In this document: piece by piece, positions 35,466 to 43,450 of the stretch
How the letters are laid out: the number at the start of each line of letters is the position of its first letter
How positions within the stretch are numbered: the first letter of the stretch is position 1
DNA from: Microbacterium halophytorum
GTDB taxonomy: Bacteria; Actinomycetota; Actinomycetes; Actinomycetales; Microbacteriaceae
DNA length: 64,000 nt
Assembly: GCF_002970975.1 (NCBI RefSeq)
Contig: NZ_PNFA01000006.1
Coordinates: 62,001 to 126,000 of the forward strand
Reading direction: 5' to 3'
Notes under the pieces: model-generated
What the model was told of the DNA's origin: nothing
What the model saw: only the letters and a program-made list of their open reading frames with translations
The model's database searches: none
Translations under genes and position numbers: made by a program

Positions 35466-36442
35466 CGGTCTTCTCCCGTGTAGTGGACCCAGTTCTTCTG
35501 GGTGCGGAACAGGATCACGGCGATGACCGCGACGGCGATCATCACGATCCACCCGATCGCGGAGGCGTAGCCCATCTGCGTGTCGGTGAAGCCGCGCTTG
35601 TACAGGTACAGGGTGATGAAGTTGGTCATGCCGGCGGGGCCGCCGGTGCCGTTGGAGATGATGTACGCGGACGCGAACACCTGGAACGCGGCGACCAGCT
35701 CGAGCAGCAGGTTGAAGAAGATCACCGGCGAGAGCATCGGGATCGTCACGGCCCGGAACCGGCGCAGCGCGCCGGCGCCGTCGACCTCCGCCGCCTCGTA
35801 CAGCTCCTTCGGCACCTGCTTCAAGCCCGCGAGGAAGATCACCATGGTAGAGCCGAACTGCCACACCGCGAGCAGGATCATCATGGGCAGCACGAGATTC
35901 ACGTTGCCGATCCACCCGCCCCAGTTGATCCCGAAGACCTGCAGGGTGCTGTCGACGGGGCCGTCGGTGCTGAACATCGCACGCCACACGATCGCGACCG
36001 ACACCGACGCGCCGATCAGGCTGGGCGCGTAGAACGCCGAGCGGAAGAAGCCGGCGCCCCTGTCGCGGTAGTTCAGCAGCAGGGCGATCGCCAGTGCCGC
36101 CGCGAGCTTGATCGGGGTGCCGACCAGCACGTAGACGAGGGTGATCTGCGCCGACTGGATGAACACCGGGTCGTCCGTGAACAGCCGGATGTAGTTCTCG
36201 AACCCGACCCACTCGGGCGCCGAGAACAGGTTGTAGTCGGTGAACGACAGGTACAGCGAGTACGCCATCGGCCCGAGCGTCAGCCCGAGGAAGCCGATGA
36301 TCCACGGCAGCAGGAACGTGTATCCGGCCGCGGTCTCCCTCAGCGTCCGCTTTCGGTGGGCGGCGGAGCGCTCCCAGCGGACACCGCCCTTCTGCGAACC
36401 GCCGTCGGCGGTCACGACCCGCCTCGTCTCAGTTGTGCTCAT
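35462..36442 (-). CDS. Carbohydrate ABC transporter permease (MalF-like)
   Basis: A 326-residue permease with a 35-residue basic cytoplasmic N-terminus, six helices starting at YTFLLPWIIGFLGLTLGPMA, and EAA motif LYEAAEVDGAGALRRFRAV. It follows the binding protein gene at 36500 after a hairpin that may reduce permease synthesis relative to the binding protein. Confidence 0.9.
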   Translation of the reverse strand: MSTTETRRVVTADGGSQKGGVRWERSAAHRKRTLRETAAGYTFLLPWIIGFLGLTLGPMAYSLYLSFTDYNLFSAPEWVGFENYIRLFTDDPVFIQSAQITLVYVLVGTPIKLAAALAIALLLNYRDRGAGFFRSAFYAPSLIGASVSVAIVWRAMFSTDGPVDSTLQVFGINWGGWIGNVNLVLPMMILLAVWQFGSTMVIFLAGLKQVPKELYEAAEVDGAGALRRFRAVTIPMLSPVIFFNLLLELVAAFQVFASAYIISNGTGGPAGMTNFITLYLYKRGFTDTQMGYASAIGWIVMIAVAVIAVILFRTQKNWVHYTGEDR

Positions 36443-36461
36443 GATCTCCCGATCGGTAGCG

Positions 36462-36490
36462 GTGGGCGGCGCGGGGTGCGCCGCCCACCG
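36462..36490 (-). terminator. Hairpin between binding protein and permease genes
   Basis: A perfect 12-bp inverted repeat, GGTGGGCGGCGC (36462-36473) and its complement (36479-36490), with a five-base loop. Such hairpins after binding-protein genes commonly set a high binding-protein to permease ratio. Confidence 0.6.
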
Positions 36491-36499
36491 GTGACAGCA

Positions 36500-37789
36500 T
36501 CAGTTCAGCGCCGCGTCCATCTCGCCGAAGAACTGCTCGACGGCCTCGTCGACGGTCATCGTGCCGAAGCCGAGCTCCTTGCCCAGCTCGAGGAACTTCT
36601 GCTCGAGCGAGCCGTAGCCGACGATCGGCACGGGCGGGGCCGAGCCCAGGCGGTCGGCGATCGACGCCTCATAGTCCTTGATCTGCGTGCTGAGTTCGTC
36701 GAGCTCCGCCGCCTCGAGCGCGACCGTCGACGCAGGGAGGCCGCGGTTCGTGCCGAAGACCTCGCCCGACTCCTCCGAGTTGATCAGGAAGTCGACCAGC
36801 ATCGCCGATGCCTCGGGGTGCTCCGTGCCCTCGGCGACGGCGTGCAGCATCGAGGGCTTGAGGTAGAGGTCCTTCGCGTCCTCCTCGAAGTACGGCGGGG
36901 CCTGCAGGCTGAGCTCGGTGTAGTCCTCGCCGAGGTTGCCGAGGTACCCGGCGCCGAAGTTGTCCCACGTGCCCTCGCTCATCACGAAGGCGGCGTCGAA
37001 GCCGCTCAGCGGTGCGATCTCCTCGAGGTTCTTCGCGGGGAAGCCGTAGTCGGCGCGCGCCTCCTCGCCCATCGCCCAGAACGTGCGCAGGTCGTCCTCG
37101 GTGAACTGCGGCTCGCCATCCTCGGAGAACAGGTCGGTGCCCTGCGAGCGCATGTACAGCTCGAAGAGCTGGATGCGCCCCGACCAGTCGGTCGCGCCCC
37201 ATGCGTCGACGCCGTTGGCCTGCGCGGTCTCGGTCGCCTCCTTCATCCAGGCGTTGTAGTCCTCGAACGACCCGCCGGCGAAGTCCTCGACGCCCGCGTC
37301 GGCGAGCAGCTTCGTGTTCCCGAACAGGCCCCACGCGTTCGTCGAGGTGGTGATGCCGTAGTTGCCGCCGGCGACCTCGCCGATCGCCAGGATGTCGTCG
37401 GAGAGCGATTCGTCACTGATCTCTTCGCCGATGTACGGCGTGAGGTCGAGCAGCAGGCCGTTCTCGGCGTACTGGCGCAGGAACGAGTAGTCGAACTGCA
37501 TCACGTCGGGCAGACCGCCGCCGGCGGCCTCGGTCTGGCGCTTCTCCCAGTACGCGGGGAAGTCGAGGAACGACGAATTGATCGTGATGTTCGGGTGCTC
37601 CTCGGTGAACAGGTCGAACATCTGCTGGTACAGGTCAGCGCGCTGGTCGTTGCCCCAGAGCGAGAAGTTCAGGGTGATCTCCTCGTCGGGGTCGTAGCCG
37701 TCGCTCCCGCCGCCGGAGCAGCCCGCGAGTGCGAGGCCGGCGATCGCGGTTCCCGCGACGGCCGAGAGGAGTCTTGTCGTGCGAAGCAT
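36500..37789 (-). CDS. Extracellular sugar-binding lipoprotein (family 1), importer-linked copy
   Basis: A 429-residue binding protein with lipoprotein signal LALAGC (Cys24). Its ligand domain (EITLNFSLWGNDQRADLYQQ, DFPAYWEKRQTEAAGGGLPD) and C-terminus (GYGSLEQKFLELGKELGFGT) are closely shared with the product of 37963-39240, so the two arose by duplication. Directly upstream of the permease pair, it is the main binding component of that importer. Its promoter at 37850-37896 carries two LacI-type operators. The ligand is inferred to be a rhamnogalacturonan oligosaccharide. Confidence 0.88.
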   Translation of the reverse strand: MLRTTRLLSAVAGTAIAGLALAGCSGGGSDGYDPDEEITLNFSLWGNDQRADLYQQMFDLFTEEHPNITINSSFLDFPAYWEKRQTEAAGGGLPDVMQFDYSFLRQYAENGLLLDLTPYIGEEISDESLSDDILAIGEVAGGNYGITTSTNAWGLFGNTKLLADAGVEDFAGGSFEDYNAWMKEATETAQANGVDAWGATDWSGRIQLFELYMRSQGTDLFSEDGEPQFTEDDLRTFWAMGEEARADYGFPAKNLEEIAPLSGFDAAFVMSEGTWDNFGAGYLGNLGEDYTELSLQAPPYFEEDAKDLYLKPSMLHAVAEGTEHPEASAMLVDFLINSEESGEVFGTNRGLPASTVALEAAELDELSTQIKDYEASIADRLGSAPPVPIVGYGSLEQKFLELGKELGFGTMTVDEAVEQFFGEMDAALN

Positions 37790-37849
37790 CGTTGCTCGTC
37801 CTTTCAGAACATCATTGTTCGGTCACGAAGCTGAGTTCGGGCCAGCGCT

Positions 37850-37896
37850 GGAAAGCGCTTGCCAAGATTCTAGTGGAAGCTCAAAACGTTTTACAA
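37850..37896 (-). promoter_or_regulatory. Promoter with paired LacI-type operators (box A and box B)
   Basis: Read on the minus strand, TTGTAA (complement of 37891-37896), an 18-base spacer and TAGAAT (complement of 37867-37872) form the promoter. Box B, GTAAAACGTTTTG (37882-37894), covers the -35 box and spacer. Box A, GGAAAGCGCTTGCC in plus orientation (37850-37863), covers the start site. The centres are 31 bases apart. An extra palindrome CCAGCGCTGG lies at 37842-37851. Confidence 0.8.
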
Positions 37897-37925
37897 GTCT
37901 CGAGGGCGTAACGATCGCCCGGAGG

Positions 37926-37958
37926 GGTGCGGCGGCGGCGCCGTGCCGCCGCCGCACC
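37926..37958 (-). terminator. Terminator hairpin of the second binding protein gene
   Basis: GGTGCGGCGGCGGC (37926-37939) pairs perfectly with GCCGCCGCCGCACC (37945-37958). It lies just after the stop at 37963 of the minus-strand gene and upstream of the promoter at 37850. Confidence 0.65.
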
Positions 37959-37962
37959 GGGG

Positions 37963-39240
37963 TCAGCTGCCGAGGATGACGTCGGCCTCGCTGAAGAACT
38001 GCTCGACGGCCTCGTCCACGGTGACGGTGCCGAGCCCCAGCTCCTTGCCGAGGTCCCAGAACTTCTGCTCGAGCGAGCCGTAGCCGGCGACGGGGACGGG
38101 CGGTGCGTCGCCGATGCGGTCCTCGACCGACTCGAGGAAGTCGGCGACCTGCTGGTCGGGGCCCTCGAGGGTCGCGCCCTCGAGCTTCGTGTCGGATGCG
38201 GGGAAGCCGACCGAGGTGCCGAAGATCTCCCCGGCCTCGGGGCTGTTCACGACGTAGTCGAGGAAGATCGCGGCGGCCTCGGGGTGCTCGCTCGACTCGG
38301 AGACGGCCATCTGCAGGCCCGCCTGGCGGTACAGGTCCTGGGCGCCCTCGACGTCGAGCGGCGGCGCGACCACCGAGATGCTCGATGCGCCGGAGTCGCC
38401 GAGGTAGGAGGCGATGAAGTTGCTCCAGCTCGCCTCGCTGGCCGTGAGGTTGCCGCCGAAGCCCGAGACGGGGGTGATCTCCTCGAGCGCCTGCTGCGGC
38501 ACCGTGACGCCGTCGCGGTCGGCCGCCCCGCTCTCCCAGAACGCGGCGAGCTGCTCCTCGGTGAACCCGAGCTCACCGTCCTCCGTGTAGAGGTTGCCGC
38601 CCTCGGCGCGCAGGACGTTCTCGAAGTTCTGGATGCGCTGCGTGTAGTCGGTGCCGCCGTAGATCTCGCCGCCGGTGGCCTCGGTGACGTCGGCCATCCA
38701 TTCCGAGTACTCGGCGTAGGTCGTGCCGCCGGCGTAGGGCTCGATGCCGTGCTCGGCGAGGATGTCGTCGTTGAGGAACACCGACCAGGTGCTGTAGCCG
38801 ATCGGCAGCGAGTACTGCGTGCCCTCGAGGGCGCCGGTGCCGAGCAGGCCCTCGTCGATCGCGTCGGTCGACACGTACTCGCTGAGCTCGCCGAGGTCGG
38901 CGAGCAGGCCGTTCTCGGCGTACTGGCGCAGGTAGGTGTCGGAGAACTGCCACACGTCGGGGAGGCCGCCGCCGGCCGCCTCGGTCTGCCGCTTCTCCCA
39001 GTACGCGGGGAAGTCGGTGAACGAGCCGTTCACCGTGATGTTCGGGTGCTCCTCGTTGAAGGCGTCGATGAGCTGCTGGTAGCGCTGGGCGCGATCGTCG
39101 TTGCCCCACCAGGTGAAGGTGAGCTCGACCTCGGCTTCGGGGTCGTACTCGCCGCCGTCGGACGAGCAGGCGGCGAGTGCGCCGGCCGCGACGCCGAGGA
39201 CGGCGACGGTGGTCAGGGAGCGTCGGAGGGATAGCTTCAT
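37963..39240 (-). CDS. Extracellular sugar-binding lipoprotein (family 1), orphan paralogue
   Basis: A 425-residue binding protein with lipoprotein signal (AALAAC) and a ligand domain parallel to that of 36500-37789 (LTFTWWGNDDRAQRYQQLID, DFPAYWEKRQTEAAGGGLPD, GYGSLEQKFWDLGKELGLGT). The start at 39240 was chosen because the basic signal peptide MKLSLRRSL begins there and AGAAGAGA precedes it; an upstream in-frame ATG at 39294 overlaps the operator. It has its own terminator and promoter and no permease of its own, so it probably feeds the same permease pair with a different ligand. Confidence 0.85.
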   Translation of the reverse strand: MKLSLRRSLTTVAVLGVAAGALAACSSDGGEYDPEAEVELTFTWWGNDDRAQRYQQLIDAFNEEHPNITVNGSFTDFPAYWEKRQTEAAGGGLPDVWQFSDTYLRQYAENGLLADLGELSEYVSTDAIDEGLLGTGALEGTQYSLPIGYSTWSVFLNDDILAEHGIEPYAGGTTYAEYSEWMADVTEATGGEIYGGTDYTQRIQNFENVLRAEGGNLYTEDGELGFTEEQLAAFWESGAADRDGVTVPQQALEEITPVSGFGGNLTASEASWSNFIASYLGDSGASSISVVAPPLDVEGAQDLYRQAGLQMAVSESSEHPEAAAIFLDYVVNSPEAGEIFGTSVGFPASDTKLEGATLEGPDQQVADFLESVEDRIGDAPPVPVAGYGSLEQKFWDLGKELGLGTVTVDEAVEQFFSEADVILGS

Positions 39241-39270
39241 TGCGGTTCTCTTCTCTGGTGCGAGCTGATA

Positions 39271-39319
39271 GGAAAGCGCTTGCTCGCGACACAATAGAAG
39301 GAATCAAAACGATTCACAA
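39271..39319 (-). promoter_or_regulatory. Promoter with paired LacI-type operators (box A and box B)
   Basis: On the minus strand TTGTGA (complement of 39314-39319), a 17-base spacer and TATTGT (complement of 39291-39296). Box B GTGAATCGTTTTG (39305-39317) lies over the -35 and spacer. Box A GGAAAGCGCTTGCT (39271-39284) lies near the start site. The centres are 33 bases apart, almost as in the promoter at 37850. Confidence 0.8.
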
Positions 39320-39391
39320 CCCCGATGACGGCCGATGGCGCCGTCCGCGACGGCGCCGGGTGCTCGGTGCGCCGGGGGTCGTGCGCCGACG

Positions 39392-39463
39392 CGGTGGGCG
39401 GCGGGAGGGCCGTTCGTGCGCGGTGGGCGGCGGGAGGGCCGTTCGCGCGCGGTAGGGTGGCGG
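39392..39463. repeat. 29-bp tandem repeat, two and a half copies
   Basis: The unit CGGTGGGCGGCGGGAGGGCC (first 20 of 29 bases) repeats at 39392-39420 and 39421-39449 with one mismatch, and a shortened diverged third copy runs to 39463, where the operator before the LacI gene begins. The rest of the 295-bp gap between the divergent genes contains only promoter elements. Confidence 0.7.
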
Positions 39464-39475
39464 AAAGCGATTTCT
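39453..39475 (+). promoter_or_regulatory. Autoregulatory LacI-type operator
   Basis: TAGGGT (39453-39458) is a possible -10 box. GGAAAGCGATTTCT (39462-39475) is a variant of box A at the expected start site of the LacI gene at 39536, which suggests autoregulation. No clear -35 box was found. Confidence 0.5.
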
Positions 39476-39535
39476 CGTGCGCACGACCTGCGCGCCGATC
39501 CGTCATCGTCGACGAAGAGCACGAAGGAGGCGCCC

Positions 39536-40570
39536 ATGCAGGGGGGCACGCTCGAGCCCGCGCGCCGGACCCGGCGCATCGGGATCCGCGACGTCGCCGA
39601 GCACGCCGGCGTGTCGATCGCGACGGTCTCGAACGCGCTGAATCGGCCGCAACGGGTCAGCGACGCGACGCGTACGCGCGTCTCCGCCGCCGTCGAGCAG
39701 CTCGGCTACGCGCCGTCGCCGGCGGCGCGCATGCTGCGCGCGCAGAAGAGCGGGCTGATCGGCATGACGGTCATCAACATCCGGAACCCCTTCTTCGGCG
39801 CGCTGATCTCCGGCGCCGAGCAGGCGGCGGCCGCCCGGTCGATGCGCGTGTTCTCCGGCAACGTGTCCGACAGCGCGCAGACGGAGAAGGACCACCTCGG
39901 CCTGTTCCGCTCCGTCCATGTCGAGGGCGCGCTCATCACGCCGTTCGGTGACACGTCGTCCGCGATCCGGAGCCTCCGCTCCCACGGAATCCCCGTCGTG
40001 CTCGTCGACGGCGCGGACGAGACCGGCACCCTCTCGTCCGTGTCGTTCGACAACCGCACGGCGGCCGACATGGTGGCCCGCCACCTGCTCGAGACCGGGC
40101 GGCGCAGGGTGCTGTTCCTCGGCTCGCGCCGCGAACTCGCCCAGGTGCGCGATCGCGAGGACGGGGCGCGCGAGGTGCTGGCCGCGGCCGGCTCGACCAT
40201 GGCGGCCGAGCGCCTGCACCGGACGGACCCGGAGGCGGGGCTCGAGTACGGCGCGAAGCTCGCCGCGGGGGCCGCCGGCGACCTGCCCGACGCGATCATC
40301 TGCTCGAACGACCATCTCGCGGCCGGCCTCGTGCGGGCGCTCGTCGACGGGGGTGTGCGCGTGCCGGAGGACGTCGCCGTCGTGGGCTACGACGACACGC
40401 CCCTGTCGCGCGTCGCCGCCGTGCCGCTCACGTCGATCCGGCAGCCGGCGGTGGACATGGGGCGGCGAGCGGCGGAGCTCCTGCTGGGTGCGATCGGCCG
40501 TTCGCCGGAGCCCCGGCAGAACGTCGTCTACGCCCCGGAACTCGTCATCCGCGCGTCGACCGTCGGCTGA
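39536..40570 (+). CDS. LacI-family regulator, probable rhamnogalacturonan regulon repressor
   Basis: A 344-residue protein with helix-turn-helix GIRDVAEHAGVSIATVSNAL, a canonical hinge APSPAARMLRA (leucine present), and ligand domain from LIGMTVINIRNPFFGALI to YDDTPLSRVAAVPLTSIRQP. AAGGAGG lies five bases before the ATG at 39536. The gene is placed between the importer genes and the PL11 lyase and is surrounded by AGCGCT-type operators, so it is the best candidate to control them. Which protein binds the second operator type (AACGTT) is not resolved. Confidence 0.88.
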   Translation: MQGGTLEPARRTRRIGIRDVAEHAGVSIATVSNALNRPQRVSDATRTRVSAAVEQLGYAPSPAARMLRAQKSGLIGMTVINIRNPFFGALISGAEQAAAARSMRVFSGNVSDSAQTEKDHLGLFRSVHVEGALITPFGDTSSAIRSLRSHGIPVVLVDGADETGTLSSVSFDNRTAADMVARHLLETGRRRVLFLGSRRELAQVRDREDGAREVLAAAGSTMAAERLHRTDPEAGLEYGAKLAAGAAGDLPDAIICSNDHLAAGLVRALVDGGVRVPEDVAVVGYDDTPLSRVAAVPLTSIRQPAVDMGRRAAELLLGAIGRSPEPRQNVVYAPELVIRASTVG

Positions 40571-40600
40571 CGGCTGCCCCTGGCGTCCACGCCACCGGGG

Positions 40601-40660
40601 TTGAAACGTTCGGACCCGACGCGCTAACGTGACACCGTCGGTGCGGGAAAGCGCTTGCTA
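40601..40660 (+). promoter_or_regulatory. Promoter with paired LacI-type operators before the PL11 gene
   Basis: TTGAAA (40601-40606), an 18-base spacer and TAACGT (40625-40630). Box B, TTGAAACGTTCGG, overlaps the -35 box. Box A, GGAAAGCGCTTGCT (40646-40659), lies about 15 bases past the -10 box. The centres are 45 bases apart, wider than in the other three paired promoters. Confidence 0.75.
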
Positions 40661-40708
40661 CATCCGGGTGGGCGAAGGTGCGCGGCGACGTGACGAAGAG
40701 GAGATTCG

Positions 40709-43216
40709 ATGGAGAACTCGGCATTCATCCGGCCCAGGGCGCTGCGCATCGGCGCGTGCGCTGCCGCGGCCGCGCTCGCCCTGACCCTGCCAGTGGTCGC
40801 CGCATCGGCGGCGCCCGCATCGGGCGCACGGGAGCACGTGCCGGCGCAGCTCGAGCAGGACCTGGGGCGCGGCCTCGCGGCCGCGACGACCGACGACGGC
40901 GTGTTCGTCAGCTGGCGCCTGCTGGGCGGCGAGACGACCGGCGCCTCCGGCACGGGGATGACGGGCGCGGACTTCGCCCTGTACCGCGACGGCGAGCGCA
41001 TCGCCACCGTAACCGACAGCACGAACTATCAGGACGCCGAGGGCTCGGCGGATTCGCGGTACCAGGTCGCCCCGATCGTCAACGGCGTCGAGCTGGAGCG
41101 CAGCGACGTGGTCGCTCCGTGGGGCGGTCAGTACGGGTCGATCCCGCTGCAGAAGCCCGAGGGTGGACGCACGCCGGCCGGCGTCCTGCACCCGGAGGGC
41201 GAGGAGTACACGTACGCGGCGAACGACATGTCGGTCGCCGATGTCGACGGCGACGGCGAGTACGAGTACGTCGTCAAGTGGTACCCGTCGAACGCGAAGG
41301 ACGTCTCGCAGCGCGGGTACACGGGGAGCACCATCCTCGACACGTACGAGGCCGACGGCACGCTGCTGCACCGCATCGACCTGGGCAGGAACATCCGATC
41401 GGGCGCGCACTACGCGCAGGTGGTCGTCGAGGACTTCGACGGCGACGGCAGTGCGGAGATCATGGTGAAGACGGCGCCGGGAACGACCGTCACGGCCGGC
41501 GGCGAGACGACGCCGATCACACTGCCGCAGCGCGACGTCGACGCCGGCGTCGCGAACGACGACGACTACCGGATGTCGGCCGACGACTATGCGGAGCACC
41601 TCGCCGGGATCTTCGAGGGATGGGCCGAGCGCGATGAGGTCGTCTCCGGCCAGTGGCCCGCGACCATCGAGGCGGCTCTCGGTATCGAGCAGCGCTACGA
41701 CTACCCGCTCAGCGGCGCGGACGCGGCCGAGCTCGCCGACTACTTCATCGACGAGTGGGCGGTTCAGCGCAGCGGCAGGAACCTGCTGCGCGAGTTCGAG
41801 GGCTTCATCCTCACGGGCCCGGAATACCTCACGGTGTTCGACGGCGACACGGGCGCCGAGCTCGACACGGTCGACTACGAACCGGGCCGCGGCGACGACG
41901 GACTGCTCTGGGGCGACTACGCCATGAGCCGCATCGAGCCGGGCAACCGCGTCGACCGGTTCCTCTCAGGGGCGGCGAACCTCGACGGCGAGTCGGTCTC
42001 GGCCGTCTTCGCGCGCGGCTACTACACGCGCGCCGTCATCGCGGCGTACGACTGGGACGGCGAGCGCCTCTCGATCCGATGGGTCTCCGACAGCGGGCAC
42101 GTGCCGATGACGAACCCGTTCGACGACGGGCCGCACGGCGGCGTCGGCTCCGACCCGGAGCTCGGCGCGCTCGCGGGCCAGGGCTTCCACTCCCTGTCGG
42201 CCGCCGACGTCGACGCCGACGGCGCGCAGGAGATCGTCTACGGCGCCGCCACGGTCGACGACGACGGCTCCCTGCTGTACAGCTCGCACGACGTGCTGCC
42301 CGAGGGGAGCGCCGACCCCGGCGCCACGGCGAAGCTCGGCCACGGGGACGCGATGCACGTCACCGACATCGTTCCCGGGCGCGACGGCCTCGAGATCTTC
42401 ACGGTGCATGAGGGCGGCAGCTACGCGCCGTACGGTTGGGCGCTGCGCGACGCCGCGACGGGCGAGATCATCGACGGCGAGTACTCGGGCCGCGACACGG
42501 GCCGCGGCATGATCGGCGACATCGATCCGGAGCGCGAGGGCCTCGAGTACTGGGCCTCGATGCCTCCCGGTTCCGACCTGGGCACGGCGACCGCGGGCAC
42601 GAACGCGTCGATCCGGTGGGCCGCGGACGGGACGACGCAACTGGTCGCAGGCTACGGCGACGAGAACGTCCGCATCGAGAACGGTGAGGGCGAGACGCTC
42701 TTCACGGCGGAGGGGACCCGCACCAACAACGGCACGAAGGGAAACCCGGGCCTCGTCGCGGACGTGACGGGCGACTGGCGCGAGGAACTGCTCGTCCGCG
42801 ACGCGGACAGCACCGAGATCCGGGTCTACATGTCGACGGACCCGACCGATCGCAAGCTGACGACGCTGATGCACGACCCTCAGTACCGGGTCGAGGTCGC
42901 GCGCCAGAACACGGCGTACAACCAGCCGAGCTACACGAGCTACATGCTCGCGAGCGACACCGACTTCGCCGACGTGCCGGTGCTCACGGAGCCCGTGGCG
43001 GCGCCCGCCCCGGAGTTCGTGGAGCGGCCGGGCCTGGGGCGCGACGGCTACGTCATCCCGGATGCCGATCACGTGACCTATTACGTCGACGGCGAACCGG
43101 TCGAGGCGGGCTTCCACCGGGAGAAGCGGGCGGTCGAGATCACGGCCGTGGCGGACACGTGGTTCCGTACGGACGGCGAGGCGACCTGGTCGCATACGTT
43201 CCGCACGGGTCGCTGA
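40709..43216 (+). CDS. Secreted rhamnogalacturonan lyase, PL11 family
   Basis: An 835-residue secreted lyase that should cut the rhamnose-galacturonate backbone of rhamnogalacturonan I by beta-elimination. The signal peptide ends near residue 33 (VVAASAAPAS). The catalytic eight-bladed propeller follows the YesW/YesX pattern: EQDLGRGLAAATTDDGVFVSWRLLG near 49-73, NDMSVADVDGDGEYEYVVKW, GRNIRSGAHYAQVVVEDFDG, and repeated Asp-rich calcium sites (DVDGDG, DFDGDG, DVDADG). The late segments TNNGTKGNPGLVADVTGDWR and YNQPSYTSYML match the PL11 end. A tail of about 85 residues follows (EFVERPGLGRDGY). A paralogous PL11 domain lies in the fusion at 46799-51481. Confidence 0.9.
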   Translation: MENSAFIRPRALRIGACAAAAALALTLPVVAASAAPASGAREHVPAQLEQDLGRGLAAATTDDGVFVSWRLLGGETTGASGTGMTGADFALYRDGERIATVTDSTNYQDAEGSADSRYQVAPIVNGVELERSDVVAPWGGQYGSIPLQKPEGGRTPAGVLHPEGEEYTYAANDMSVADVDGDGEYEYVVKWYPSNAKDVSQRGYTGSTILDTYEADGTLLHRIDLGRNIRSGAHYAQVVVEDFDGDGSAEIMVKTAPGTTVTAGGETTPITLPQRDVDAGVANDDDYRMSADDYAEHLAGIFEGWAERDEVVSGQWPATIEAALGIEQRYDYPLSGADAAELADYFIDEWAVQRSGRNLLREFEGFILTGPEYLTVFDGDTGAELDTVDYEPGRGDDGLLWGDYAMSRIEPGNRVDRFLSGAANLDGESVSAVFARGYYTRAVIAAYDWDGERLSIRWVSDSGHVPMTNPFDDGPHGGVGSDPELGALAGQGFHSLSAADVDADGAQEIVYGAATVDDDGSLLYSSHDVLPEGSADPGATAKLGHGDAMHVTDIVPGRDGLEIFTVHEGGSYAPYGWALRDAATGEIIDGEYSGRDTGRGMIGDIDPEREGLEYWASMPPGSDLGTATAGTNASIRWAADGTTQLVAGYGDENVRIENGEGETLFTAEGTRTNNGTKGNPGLVADVTGDWREELLVRDADSTEIRVYMSTDPTDRKLTTLMHDPQYRVEVARQNTAYNQPSYTSYMLASDTDFADVPVLTEPVAAPAPEFVERPGLGRDGYVIPDADHVTYYVDGEPVEAGFHREKRAVEITAVADTWFRTDGEATWSHTFRTGR

Positions 43217-43218
43217 CG

Positions 43219-43263
43219 CGGAACGGGAGGCCGCGCCCCGCTGGAGCGCGGCCTCCCGTTCCG
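43219..43263 (+). terminator. Terminator of the PL11 gene
   Basis: CGGAACGGGAGGCCGCGC (43219-43236) is perfectly complementary to 43246-43263 with a nine-base loop, three bases after the stop. A -10-like TACGCT follows at 43264. Confidence 0.75.
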
Positions 43264-43315
43264 TACGCTGGACCCATTCCCGCAGGCGCGGATCTCGCAG
43301 GAGGAAGCCACCGCC

Positions 43316-43450
43316 ACGACGCACGAGCCGAAGCGCCGCCGCGTCGCCGTCATCGGCGCGGGACAGAACCAGAGCGACGACCCGCGCGAAGCGACAACGA
43401 GCGGCGGCAGGGTGCCGCGGCCGCATCAGAACCAGGAGACAGGCGCATGA
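43316..43450 (+). pseudogene. Remnant of a Gfo/Idh/MocA gene (start-less, body deleted)
   Basis: After GCAGGAGG (43298-43305), where a start codon would be expected, the frame reads TTHEPKRRRVAVIGAGQN, which is the N-terminal Rossmann beginning of a Gfo/Idh/MocA enzyme, but no ATG or GTG is present. After about 18 codons the similarity stops. The frame then continues to a TGA that overlaps the next ATG by ATGA, the usual coupling seen between such genes here. This fits an internal deletion of a dehydrogenase gene that left both ends. A chance resemblance is possible because the matching piece is short. Confidence 0.45.

Noticed and set aside
37842-37851. CCAGCGCTGG as a third operator at the binding protein promoter
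   Set aside because: It shares only the AGCGCT core, lacks the flanking GGAAAG/CTTGC pattern and overlaps box A, so it may be incidental.
39392-39463. Possible CRISPR array
   Set aside because: The 29-base copies are adjacent without spacers, so they are a simple tandem repeat.
43316-43370. N-terminus of D-alanine-D-alanine ligase suggested by RRVAVIGAGQN
   Set aside because: The ligase needs a GGxSxEH continuation, which is absent, and the location before DUF6807 favours a Gfo/Idh remnant.
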